From the NCBI GenBank assembly GCA_945866155.1, contig CAMBGL010000040.1, positions 1-9,378 on the forward strand: a DNA stretch of 9,378 bases. Direction: 5' to 3'. Below, piece after piece: positions 1 through 6,423 of the stretch. The stretch comes from Bifidobacterium breve. Lineage in GTDB: Bacteria > Actinomycetota > Actinomycetes > Nanopelagicales > Nanopelagicaceae. Numbering within the stretch: position 1 is the first letter of the stretch; each line of letters opens with the position of its first letter. The notes under the pieces are model-generated. The model saw only the letters and a list, made by a program, of their open reading frames with translations, had not been told where the DNA came from and did no database searches. Position numbers and translations under genes: made by a program.

Positions 1-531
1 CGTGGCCAAGAGATGGCAGCCACATTAGGGCAATGGTCTAAATCAATTGATTTAGGCGCACTTCATGTCTCACCATTGCAGCGCGCACAAGAAACTGCCG
101 CACCAATTGCATCTGCGCACAATATGGCAATTACAACTGATGAAGGACTTATCGAAGCTGCAAATATTTTTGAAGGTAAATCATTTGAATTGGGTAGCGG
201 TGTTCTCAAACACCCATCTTCTTGGCGTCATCTTTACAATCCCTGGAAACCTTCTTGGGGTGAGCCGTATGTTGAGCAGATCAATCGAATGCTCGCAGCT
301 GTTTTCGCAGCAAAAGATGCTGCTAACGGAAAAGATGCAATCTGTGTATCTCATCAATTACCAATTTGGATTCTAAGAAGCGCAATTGAGAATCGACGCT
401 TACTTCATGATCCTAGAAAGCGCGAATGCACGTTAGCATCCGTAACAAGTGTGCATTTTGATAACGATGGCGTGATTTCGGGAATCTCTTATTCCGAGCC
501 AGCTCGCCACCTACTCCCAGAGAAAAAATAA
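1..531 (+). CDS. Histidine phosphatase family protein (phosphoglycerate mutase-like), 5' end outside window
   Basis: The frame is open from base 1 and the ATG at 13 is probably internal. The first residues (RGQEMA) look like the end of the usual LSERGQ segment, so about 30-40 N-terminal residues, including the catalytic RHG motif, lie upstream. The 176 residues present show the family block SPLQRAQETA (codons about 61-90), an EGLIEAANIFEGK segment supplying the likely catalytic acid, and the second catalytic histidine in CVSHQLPIW (His codon 352-354). These are hallmarks of the branch-2-like RHG phosphatases. The family acts on phosphomonoesters, but the substrate cannot be read from sequence. 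The stop overlaps the next start by one base (TAATG). A phosphatase of this type sits directly before the ResA-like gene in M. tuberculosis (Rv0525), so the position is conserved although its link to cytochrome c maturation is unknown. Family assignment is firm; function is not. Confidence 0.88.
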   Translation, partial: RGQEMAATLGQWSKSIDLGALHVSPLQRAQETAAPIASAHNMAITTDEGLIEAANIFEGKSFELGSGVLKHPSSWRHLYNPWKPSWGEPYVEQINRMLAAVFAAKDAANGKDAICVSHQLPIWILRSAIENRRLLHDPRKRECTLASVTSVHFDNDGVISGISYSEPARHLLPEKK

Positions 532-1073
532 TGTCAAAACGATTCCTCGTAGTAGCACTTAGCTCCCTCATTCTTTTGACGGGGTGCGGAGGGGGAGGAA
601 CATCGTCGGGGCAAGAAAGTTTTATTTCAGGTAATGGGAGTATTACCTTTATTGAAGAATCTAAACGTGAAGCAGCGCCAGTACTTTCTGGAATGACACT
701 TAAAGGAGTCAATTATTCATACTCTGGAAAAGGAGTGGCAGTTGTCAATGTATGGGCATCGTGGTGTGCGCCATGTCGTGCAGAAGCACCAACTCTTGCC
801 TCTCTTTCCACGAAATATAGTGATGTACCTTTTATTGGAATATTGACACGTGATAATCCAGCAAGCGCTGAAGCATTTGAGCGGAAATTCGCACTTCCTT
901 ATCCCACGCTCATTGATGATTCAGTACTTATAGGATTTAGAAAATCGCTACCTGCAAATGCAATTCCATCAACAGTGGTTCTTGATAAGAATGGATTAGT
1001 AGCAGCTCGCATATCTGGTGCGATCACTGTTGCTTCTTTGACTTCTTTAATTGAAAAAGTGAGTAGCGAATGA
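531..1073 (+). CDS. resA: TlpA/ResA-like thioredoxin-fold lipoprotein for cytochrome c maturation
   Basis: This 180-residue protein is predicted to be a membrane-anchored, extracytoplasmic thiol-disulfide reductase that keeps the CxxCH cysteines of apocytochrome c reduced for haem attachment. Residues 1-18 form a lipoprotein signal peptide (charged start, hydrophobic core about 5-16) ending in the lipobox L16-T-G-C19. A glycine/serine-rich linker follows. The thioredoxin fold carries the active site W78-C-A-P-C82 within VVNVWASWCAPC and a cis-proline at P146 (AIPSTVV). WCxPC is typical of TlpA/ResA proteins. The start overlaps the phosphatase stop by one base, and only a weak AGAGA precedes it, so coupled translation is likely. 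The next gene, ccdA, overlaps by four bases and encodes its presumed electron donor. The gene symbol is by family and context; it could equally be called tlpA or ccsX. Confidence 0.9.
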   Translation: MSKRFLVVALSSLILLTGCGGGGTSSGQESFISGNGSITFIEESKREAAPVLSGMTLKGVNYSYSGKGVAVVNVWASWCAPCRAEAPTLASLSTKYSDVPFIGILTRDNPASAEAFERKFALPYPTLIDDSVLIGFRKSLPANAIPSTVVLDKNGLVAARISGAITVASLTSLIEKVSSE

Positions 1074-1795
1074 AAGATTTGATTGTTGCTCAATTACTTG
1101 ATGGTTTTCTTCTGGCAGCATTTCCCATCGCATTTATTGCAGGACTTATCTCTTTTCTTTCACCCTGTGTACTTCCATTGGTCCCAGGATATCTATCTTT
1201 TGCAGCCGGATTCTCTAAGAATCGGGGCAAGGTTTTCTTAGGCTCTCTACTCTTCGTTCTTGGATTCTCAATTGTATTTATTTCTTATGGCGTTCTCTTT
1301 GGCGGTATTGGTTCAACGCTTGCAGTAAATGAAGTTGAAATTACCCGAATAATGGGAATACTGACAATCGCACTCGGACTTATATTCCTAGGGATATTTC
1401 CAATGTCGCCAACACTTCGGCCAAAAATGAATACAACTGGTGGCCTCCTTGGCGCACCGTTACTTGGATTTCTCTTCGGTGTTGGTTGGACTCCATGTAT
1501 TGGGCCAGCACTCGCAACTGTTCAAACGCTAGCGTTTCAAGAATCAAGTGCGCTGCGTGGGGCAATTCTATCTTTCGGTTATTGCATTGGACTTGGGCTT
1601 CCATTTATTGCTTCAGGCCTATTTTTAGATAAGTCAGAAAAATTGCGCAAACTCTTAGTTCGTCGAGGAAATGTCATAACAATTATTGGTGGAATTTTCT
1701 TACTTATCATCGGTCTACTTCAAGTTCTTGGATTCTGGAGTGAAGCTATGAATTCACTTCGCTCCATTATTAGTGATTTTGCACCGGTGATCTAA
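1070..1795 (+). CDS. ccdA: CcdA, transmembrane thiol-disulfide electron carrier
   Basis: This 241-residue polytopic membrane protein belongs to the CcdA/DsbD-beta family. It passes electrons from cytoplasmic thioredoxin across the membrane to the extracytoplasmic ResA-like protein. The two conserved cysteines of the redox pair are visible: C33 in SPCVLPLVPGYLS at the start of the first membrane helix, and C143 in GWTPCIGP in the fourth. About six hydrophobic segments are seen (roughly 16-38, 55-80, 93-112, 127-150, 163-185 and 201-222), and the length matches the family. The ATG lies in an ATGA overlap with the preceding stop, and the resB start overlaps its own stop by one base, so it sits inside a translationally coupled run. 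The identification is very secure from motifs and neighbours. Confidence 0.95.
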   Translation: MKDLIVAQLLDGFLLAAFPIAFIAGLISFLSPCVLPLVPGYLSFAAGFSKNRGKVFLGSLLFVLGFSIVFISYGVLFGGIGSTLAVNEVEITRIMGILTIALGLIFLGIFPMSPTLRPKMNTTGGLLGAPLLGFLFGVGWTPCIGPALATVQTLAFQESSALRGAILSFGYCIGLGLPFIASGLFLDKSEKLRKLLVRRGNVITIIGGIFLLIIGLLQVLGFWSEAMNSLRSIISDFAPVI

Positions 1796-3270
1796 TGTCA
1801 CAAGTAATAGAGCTACCTGAATTAGGAGCCACCGGTTTACTCCGATATAGCTGGCGCCAACTTACAAGTATGCGCACTGCACTTATTCTCCTTCTAATGC
1901 TTGGTGTAGCTGCGATCCCCGGTTCTGTAATACCCCAACGAGATCAAAACCCTATGAAAGTAAGTGAATACTTTACAAATTCGCCAACTCTCGCATTATG
2001 GATGGATCGCTTCTCTCTCTTTGATGTTTATGGCTCACCATGGTTTAGTGCAATCTATATATTGCTATTCATATCGCTGATTGGTTGCGTGCTGCCACGT
2101 TCAGTTGAACATTTTCATGCAGCGCGCGCGCTTCCACCAAAAACTCCAAAAAATTTAGATCGTATGGAGTTTTACACAACATGGGAGTCCCAGGGTGGAG
2201 AGATCGAAAAAGCCCACACTTTACTTAGCTCTTCCAGATTTAGAATTCTTCAAGAGAGTAATTCAATCTCTGCCGAAAAGGGATTTACACGCGAGACTGG
2301 AAATCTCTTTTTTCATTTATCACTAGTTCTGATTTTGATAGGCGTTGGACTTGGTTCACTCTTTGGAATGCGCGGATACGCAATCGTCAATGTTGGGGAA
2401 CGTTTCATAAATGTACCTACAACCTACGACTCACTCACTTTTGGAAAGTTGTTATCCGAAAAAGACTTACCTCCTTTTGTCATTACTGTTGATAATTTTG
2501 TGGCTAAATACAACACTTTTACTAGCGCTCCAGAGGATTACACATTGGATGTATCTGTCGTTGAAAGTCCAGGTGCACAGCCTGTAAAGAAAACAGTGAA
2601 AGTAAACAGCCCCCTAAGATTCGGAAGTACAAATGTTTACTTGCAAGCCAATGGATACTCGCCAATAGTTACTGTGCGCGATAGTGATGGCAATGTAGCT
2701 CTGCAAGGCCCAGTGCCATTCTTGCCACAAGATGGAAACCTTAAATCAATTGGTGCAATAAAAGTTCCCGATGCTGATCCTCAAATCGGTTTCGTTGCAA
2801 CATTCTTACCAACTCAAGCGCGCGATTCTGAGCGCGGAGGAATAAGCGTCTTTCCCGAAGCCCTTGATCCAAAAATGCTCTTCTCTATTTGGAGAGGTGA
2901 TCTGGGGCTAAACACGGGTGTTCCTCAATCCGTATATCGAATTGATACTTCACAGATGGAGCGAATAGGACTTGAGTCACTAAAACCGGGAGAGAGTTTT
3001 TCTTATGATGGCGGTTCAATTACTTTTGAAGCATACGTGCCTTGGGTGAACCTACAAGTGGTGCGAGATCCTGGAAAGAATTACGCACTTCTTGGAGGTA
3101 TTGTTGCCATCCTCGGCTTGCTCGCTTCTCTCTTTACGAGAAGGCGACGAATCTGGATTCGAATAACAGAGTCCGGAAAAGTGGAAGTTGCTGGCTTAGC
3201 CAAGAATTCAGCACCAGGACTTGAAACTGAAATCGCAAGGTTGGTTTCATTGCTAAAGGGAGAGAAATAA
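1795..3270 (+). CDS. resB: ResB, haem-handling subunit of System II cytochrome c synthase
   Basis: This 491-residue protein of the ResB/Ccs1 family is one half of the ResB-CcsA complex that exports haem and ligates it to apocytochrome c outside the membrane. There are three N-terminal membrane segments (about 24-46, 84-100 and 170-190), a large extracytoplasmic domain (about 191-428) and a fourth segment (about 430-447) followed by RRRR and a short cytoplasmic tail. This is the usual ResB layout. The family motif around H174 (NLFFHLSLVLILIG) in the third segment is visible; by family knowledge this histidine is a likely transmembrane haem ligand. Early motifs such as SMRTAL and IPGSVIPQRDQNP are also typical. 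ResB and CcsA are separate here, not fused as in some epsilonproteobacteria. The start overlaps the ccdA stop by one base, with GGTGAT upstream as a weak ribosome site. Confidence 0.93.
   Translation: MSQVIELPELGATGLLRYSWRQLTSMRTALILLLMLGVAAIPGSVIPQRDQNPMKVSEYFTNSPTLALWMDRFSLFDVYGSPWFSAIYILLFISLIGCVLPRSVEHFHAARALPPKTPKNLDRMEFYTTWESQGGEIEKAHTLLSSSRFRILQESNSISAEKGFTRETGNLFFHLSLVLILIGVGLGSLFGMRGYAIVNVGERFINVPTTYDSLTFGKLLSEKDLPPFVITVDNFVAKYNTFTSAPEDYTLDVSVVESPGAQPVKKTVKVNSPLRFGSTNVYLQANGYSPIVTVRDSDGNVALQGPVPFLPQDGNLKSIGAIKVPDADPQIGFVATFLPTQARDSERGGISVFPEALDPKMLFSIWRGDLGLNTGVPQSVYRIDTSQMERIGLESLKPGESFSYDGGSITFEAYVPWVNLQVVRDPGKNYALLGGIVAILGLLASLFTRRRRIWIRITESGKVEVAGLAKNSAPGLETEIARLVSLLKGEK
3258..3262 (+). 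promoter_or_regulatory. Ribosome binding site of ccsA
   Basis: GGGAG sits seven bases before the ccsA ATG, inside the end of resB. It is the strongest Shine-Dalgarno match in the cytochrome c run, where the other starts have only weak matches and probably rely on coupling from the upstream gene. Confidence 0.6.
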
Positions 3271-4184
3271 TGTCAGAAAAATGGGCTTACATCTCAAACT
3301 ATTCAATTTATTCAGCGATGGCTGTTTTTACACTTTCCTTCCTCGCTCACGCTTATGAAACTGCGTGGGCAGTTCGCGCGCCACAGTCGGCAGATACAAC
3401 GGATGGAAATCTAATAACAAAGACTCTGGACTACACACGTACAGAGAAAGCCTCTCGCATTGCAACAGCGATGATGATTCTTGGATTTATTTTACTTTTT
3501 GTTGGAGTCATTGCTAGAGGAATATCTGCGCAGCGCGTTCCTTGGGGAAATATGTACGAATTTTCAATTACCGGTGCACTGGCATTTACTGGCGCATACT
3601 TAGCTGCTCTTCGCAAATATGACCTGCGTTGGCTTGGACTATTAGTCTCTATCGCAGTCTTGCTAGCACTCGGTACTGCAATTGCAGTTCTTTATCGCCC
3701 AAGTGCACCTCTTGTACCTGCACTAAAATCTACGTGGCTAGTTATTCATGTCTCAACTGCAATTATCTCTGGTGGAGTTTTTCTTCTTGCCAACGTTATT
3801 GCAGCTGCATATTTATATTTGGATTCGATGGAGCGCAAGGGCCCTCGCACCGTATGGGCGCAACGACTTCCATCTCTAGAAGTTTTAGATCAACTCTCAT
3901 ATCGACTCGTTGCTTTTGTATTTCCACTCTGGACATTTTCAGTAATTGCAGGTGCAATTTGGGCCGAAAGCGCGTGGGGCCGTTATTGGGGCTGGGATCC
4001 TAAAGAGACGTGGGCATTTATTACATGGGTTGCATATGCCGCCTACCTTCATGCGCGCGTAACGATTGGCTGGCGCGGACGCAGAGCTGCGTGGTTATGT
4101 CTCTTTGCAGGCTCTACATTTTTATTTAATTACATATATGTAAATATTTATGGAGCTGGAAAGCACACCTACTCAGGTTTATAA
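3270..4184 (+). CDS. ccsA: CcsA (also named CcsB/ResC), WWD-domain haem lyase subunit
   Basis: This 304-residue membrane protein is the haem-presenting partner of ResB. It has about eight hydrophobic segments and the tryptophan-rich WWD haem-binding signature at residues 231-248 (WAESAWGRYWGWDPKETW). Conserved histidines fit the CcsA pattern: H160 in WLVIHVS before the WWD loop, H261 in AYLHAR in the next helix, and H299 near the C terminus (GKHTYSGL). By analogy with studied CcsBA proteins, H160 and H299 would be the external pair and H261 a transmembrane ligand; that mapping is inference. PWGNMYEFS (91-99) is also a family motif. GGGAG at 3258-3262 lies seven bases from the ATG, and the start overlaps the resB stop by one base. 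CcmC and CcmF share the WWD motif, but the ResB neighbour and length favour CcsA. It is the last gene of the plus-strand run. Confidence 0.94.
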   Translation: MSEKWAYISNYSIYSAMAVFTLSFLAHAYETAWAVRAPQSADTTDGNLITKTLDYTRTEKASRIATAMMILGFILLFVGVIARGISAQRVPWGNMYEFSITGALAFTGAYLAALRKYDLRWLGLLVSIAVLLALGTAIAVLYRPSAPLVPALKSTWLVIHVSTAIISGGVFLLANVIAAAYLYLDSMERKGPRTVWAQRLPSLEVLDQLSYRLVAFVFPLWTFSVIAGAIWAESAWGRYWGWDPKETWAFITWVAYAAYLHARVTIGWRGRRAAWLCLFAGSTFLFNYIYVNIYGAGKHTYSGL

Positions 4185-4185
4185 A

Positions 4186-4440
4186 TTAGAGCTTGCGTAA
4201 GAAATCTGGGTCATCATCTGGTGGCAAGATTCGACGCTTTGGACCGCCACCACGACCTGGGCGCTTTGGTCGCCCTGCAACCCAATATGCAATTGCTCCA
4301 ATTGTTTGAATAATAATTATGATTGCAATCCATGCCCATTTTGGAAGATTTCTAACCTGTGATTCATCGGTGCGCGCACAGTCAACAAGTGTGTAAATCA
4401 TGAAACCAACAAGCAATACGGGGAGAAGGAACTTAACCAT
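4186..4440 (-). CDS. Small PLDc_N-type membrane protein
   Basis: This 84-residue protein resembles the phospholipase D N-terminal (PLDc_N, cardiolipin synthase N-terminal) domain family. It has two membrane helices (about 4-19 and 34-54) joined by a short loop, with the motif VRNLPKWAWIAII at the start of the second helix. A basic, glycine/proline-rich stretch (about 56-70) follows, and the acidic end DDDPDFLRKL is typical of actinobacterial members. There is no HKD catalytic motif, so it is not a phospholipase by itself, and its function is unknown. It lies 18 bases downstream of menA on the same strand, and its stop is one base from the convergent ccsA stop. No Shine-Dalgarno match precedes the ATG; a -10-like TAGACT ends six bases before it, so it may be leaderless. 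Its placement between cytochrome c and menaquinone genes suggests a membrane or respiratory role, which is inference. Confidence 0.85.
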   Translation of the reverse strand: MVKFLLPVLLVGFMIYTLVDCARTDESQVRNLPKWAWIAIIIIIQTIGAIAYWVAGRPKRPGRGGGPKRRILPPDDDPDFLRKL

Positions 4441-4446
4441 GAGATA

Positions 4447-4452
4447 AGTCTA
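4447..4452 (-). promoter_or_regulatory. Possible leaderless -10 element for the PLDc_N gene
   Basis: On the minus strand TAGACT (TANNNT type, four of six matches to TATAAT) ends six bases before the ATG at 4440. That spacing would place the transcription start on the A of the ATG. No convincing -35 box is seen and no Shine-Dalgarno match precedes the start. Leaderless transcripts are common in actinobacteria. The motif is short and could be chance. Confidence 0.3.
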
Positions 4453-4458
4453 ACCCTA

Positions 4459-5307
4459 TTATCCAATGATTAGCGCAATGGAAAAAATAATGGCAAAGAG
4501 CAATTGCAATTTTCCTGTGGCGCCCAGCAAGGGAATCAACTCTTTGCCGTGCGCTCCCTTGAGCACCTTACGGGAAACGCTAAGACTTATCGGAGCGGCA
4601 AGAAGAGTGAGAGCACCCCATGGAAAGGTGGTTGCTATTGCTGCGGTATGAGCAGAAATAATAAGAAAGAGGAATAAGTAACGGGCATAACGATCGCCGA
4701 GTCGAACTGCAAGAGTGCGTTTTCCCACGAGGAAATCTTTCTCACGGTCACGGATATTATTCACAGCAAGTATTGCGCACGCTAGCGCTCCAATTGGAAT
4801 CGATGCTAGAGCGCTTTGAAAAGTTACAGATTCAGTTTGAACATAGAAAGTTCCCATGGTTGCGACTAAACCAAAAAAGATAAATACAGAAATTTCACCA
4901 AAGCCACTGTAACCATATGGATTTTGTCCACCTGTGTAACCCCAGGCAGCAAGGATTGCAACACCGCCAACAAGAATGAGCCACCAAGAAGTTTGCGCAG
5001 CAAGTATGAGCCCTACAATCGCGCCAATAAGAAATGCAATATATGCAGCGCGCTTTACTGCGCCAGGTGTTGCAAGACCGCTAGCGGTAAGTCGAGTTGG
5101 GCCAACACGATCTGCATCGGTACCTCGAATTCCATCAGAGTAATCATTTGCATAATTCACACCGACTTGAAGACTCAAACTGACAAGAAGCGCCAAGGCT
5201 GCACGCGAAGGTTGAAATTCATCTCCGGCAAGTGCTGTTGCAACCAGTACGGGAGCAATAGCTGCAGGCAAAGTACGAGGGCGCGCTCCAAGAATCCATT
5301 TATTCAT
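4459..5307 (-). CDS. menA: MenA, 1,4-dihydroxy-2-naphthoate polyprenyltransferase
   Basis: This 282-residue UbiA-superfamily membrane prenyltransferase joins 1,4-dihydroxy-2-naphthoate to a polyprenyl diphosphate, with loss of CO2, to give demethylmenaquinone. Both aspartate-rich metal/diphosphate motifs are present: N54-D-Y-S-D-G-I-R-G-T-D64, and N183-N-I-R-D-R-E-K-D191. The opening WILGARPRTLPAAIAPVL is characteristic of MenA, as are LTASGLATPG (73-82) and KRTLAVRLGD (196-205). About eight to nine hydrophobic segments are seen, and length matches the family. The ATG overlaps the end of menE by eight bases (5300-5307), so the two are probably co-translated; no clear Shine-Dalgarno match precedes it. 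Related UbiA enzymes make other quinones or haem O, but the motifs and the men neighbours settle the call. Confidence 0.95.
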   Translation of the reverse strand: MNKWILGARPRTLPAAIAPVLVATALAGDEFQPSRAALALLVSLSLQVGVNYANDYSDGIRGTDADRVGPTRLTASGLATPGAVKRAAYIAFLIGAIVGLILAAQTSWWLILVGGVAILAAWGYTGGQNPYGYSGFGEISVFIFFGLVATMGTFYVQTESVTFQSALASIPIGALACAILAVNNIRDREKDFLVGKRTLAVRLGDRYARYLFLFLIISAHTAAIATTFPWGALTLLAAPISLSVSRKVLKGAHGKELIPLLGATGKLQLLFAIIFSIALIIG

Positions 5308-6382
5308 TATGGAGTAATTCTACGAGTGCATGGCGATCTATTTTGCCAATCCCAATTCGGGGAATTGAATCAACTCTATGTATTTTCTTAGGTTTTGCAG
5401 ATACTCCGAGAGTCTTTTCTAGAAATATGGCTAACGTTGAATTTTCAATCTCACCAACAATTGCAAGATGAAGCGCATGGCCCCATTCGAGGTCAGGCAC
5501 TGCAAATGCGGCTGCTTCAATTTCAGGGAAATGAAGTGATAAGAGTTCATCAATAGCACTGAGGGAAACATTTTCTCCACCGCTAATTATGATTTCATCA
5601 TCTCGCCCCAGAATCTGAAGGAAACCATCTGTATATTCACCAATATCTTGAGTAGTGAACCATGTACCGTCAAAAGATTTCTGCCATTCACTTTCATTAT
5701 TTAGATATGTGGAGGCGAGAGTTTTACCGCTAATTCGAACTAACGAATGTGCATCAATTTCGATTTTTATACCATCTAGCGGTTCACCGTTATAAACACA
5801 TCCGCCCGATGTCTCACTCATTCCATACGTTGTAACGATTGTGATTTTATGGTGTTCAGCTTGATCTCTGAGGTGTCGAGGTAAATGCGCACCACCAACG
5901 AGTACAGCTTTCGCTGACTGTAAGTGACGCAACAATTTTTCATCGCCATGGAGTGCACGGTAAAGCTGTGTTGGAACTATTGCCGTGTAATCAGCATGTG
6001 GGTATTCGCCTTCAAAATTTCTCAAATCAATTGGCTGACTTTGTAATTCGAGGCAACGCACTAAGACATTTACTCCCGCGATATGAGTCAGTGGAAGCAA
6101 GAGCGACCAACGTTGGCCAATCTTTGCTCCAAGAAATTTATGTGATGCTTGAGCGGATGCAATGACTGCTTGTGCGGTGAGAGCAACTTCTTTCGCAACC
6201 CCTGTACTTCCAGTGGTGGTGACGATTACTGCAATTGAATCTGGTGCAAATGAGGATTGGACTGGACCAAAAGCCAGAGCTGGCCCATTACCGAGCAGAG
6301 CAGAAGCAATCTTTGCCATTATTTCGGCAAGGGGCTCTTCCGAGCCTACGAGGCTCACTTTTCGTTGTGACTTCATATCCAT
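5300..6382 (-). CDS. menE: MenE, o-succinylbenzoate-CoA ligase
   Basis: This 360-residue adenylating (ANL superfamily) enzyme activates o-succinylbenzoate with ATP and CoA to OSB-CoA, the substrate of MenB. The P-loop TTTGSTGVAKEV is at 55-66, the A5 motif TYGMSETSGG at 185-194, D246 lies in TQDIGEYTDG, R260 in LGRDDE, GGENVS at 268-273, and the catalytic lysine of the mobile C-terminal domain is K347 in GIGKIDR. Enterobacterial MenE is about 450 residues; the short form missing much of the N-terminal region is normal for actinobacteria (M. tuberculosis MenE is about 360). The start at 6382 is the longest; a second ATG two codons in (6376) is possible. Neither has a Shine-Dalgarno match, and a -10-like TAGCCT nine bases upstream suggests a nearly leaderless mRNA. 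It is the first gene of the minus-strand set and diverges from menB. Confidence 0.93.
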   Translation of the reverse strand: MDMKSQRKVSLVGSEEPLAEIMAKIASALLGNGPALAFGPVQSSFAPDSIAVIVTTTGSTGVAKEVALTAQAVIASAQASHKFLGAKIGQRWSLLLPLTHIAGVNVLVRCLELQSQPIDLRNFEGEYPHADYTAIVPTQLYRALHGDEKLLRHLQSAKAVLVGGAHLPRHLRDQAEHHKITIVTTYGMSETSGGCVYNGEPLDGIKIEIDAHSLVRISGKTLASTYLNNESEWQKSFDGTWFTTQDIGEYTDGFLQILGRDDEIIISGGENVSLSAIDELLSLHFPEIEAAAFAVPDLEWGHALHLAIVGEIENSTLAIFLEKTLGVSAKPKKIHRVDSIPRIGIGKIDRHALVELLHNE

Positions 6383-6423
6383 TGCCGTCGTAGGCTATCG
6401 CTAGCAACGAAGATGGAGGAAAT
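6383..6423. promoter_or_regulatory. Divergent menE/menB promoter region with overlapping -10 elements
   Basis: This 41-base spacer must hold or adjoin the promoters of both men transcripts. The near-palindrome TAGGCTA (6391-6397) reads as TAGGCT on the plus strand and TAGCCT on the minus strand, both of the TANNNT type. Standard spacing would start menB mRNA near 6403, leaving a leader of about 21 bases that contains the ribosome site, and menE mRNA near 6385, about three bases before its ATG. No good -35 box is seen for either direction (TTGTGA at 6365-6370 is 20 bases from the plus -10). Starts and element are predictions. Confidence 0.45.
6415..6420 (+). promoter_or_regulatory. Ribosome binding site of menB
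   Basis: GGAGGA is the strongest Shine-Dalgarno sequence in the window and fixes the GTG at 6424 as the menB start, since the frame closes upstream with TAG at 6391. The gap from GGAGG to the GTG is only four bases, shorter than usual. An out-of-frame ATG followed at once by TGA (6422-6427) overlaps the start. Confidence 0.7.

Noticed and set aside
13..531. ATG at 13 as the true start of the first gene
   Set aside because: The frame is open to base 1, and the residues before this Met match the expected RGQ segment of the family; the RHG catalytic motif would be lost with a start at 13.
4167..4178. Small hairpin ACCT-ACTC-AGGT at the end of ccsA as an intrinsic terminator
   Set aside because: Only a four-base stem inside the coding region, and no T-run follows.
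3270..4184. CcmC or CcmF (System I) instead of CcsA
   Set aside because: The WWD motif is shared, but length, the ResB partner, CcdA and the ResA-like gene all point to System II.
4924..5391. Plus-strand open frame of 155 codons antisense to menA and the end of menE
   Set aside because: Cysteine- and lysine-rich low-quality protein with no motif; the opposite strand holds clear MenA and MenE motifs.
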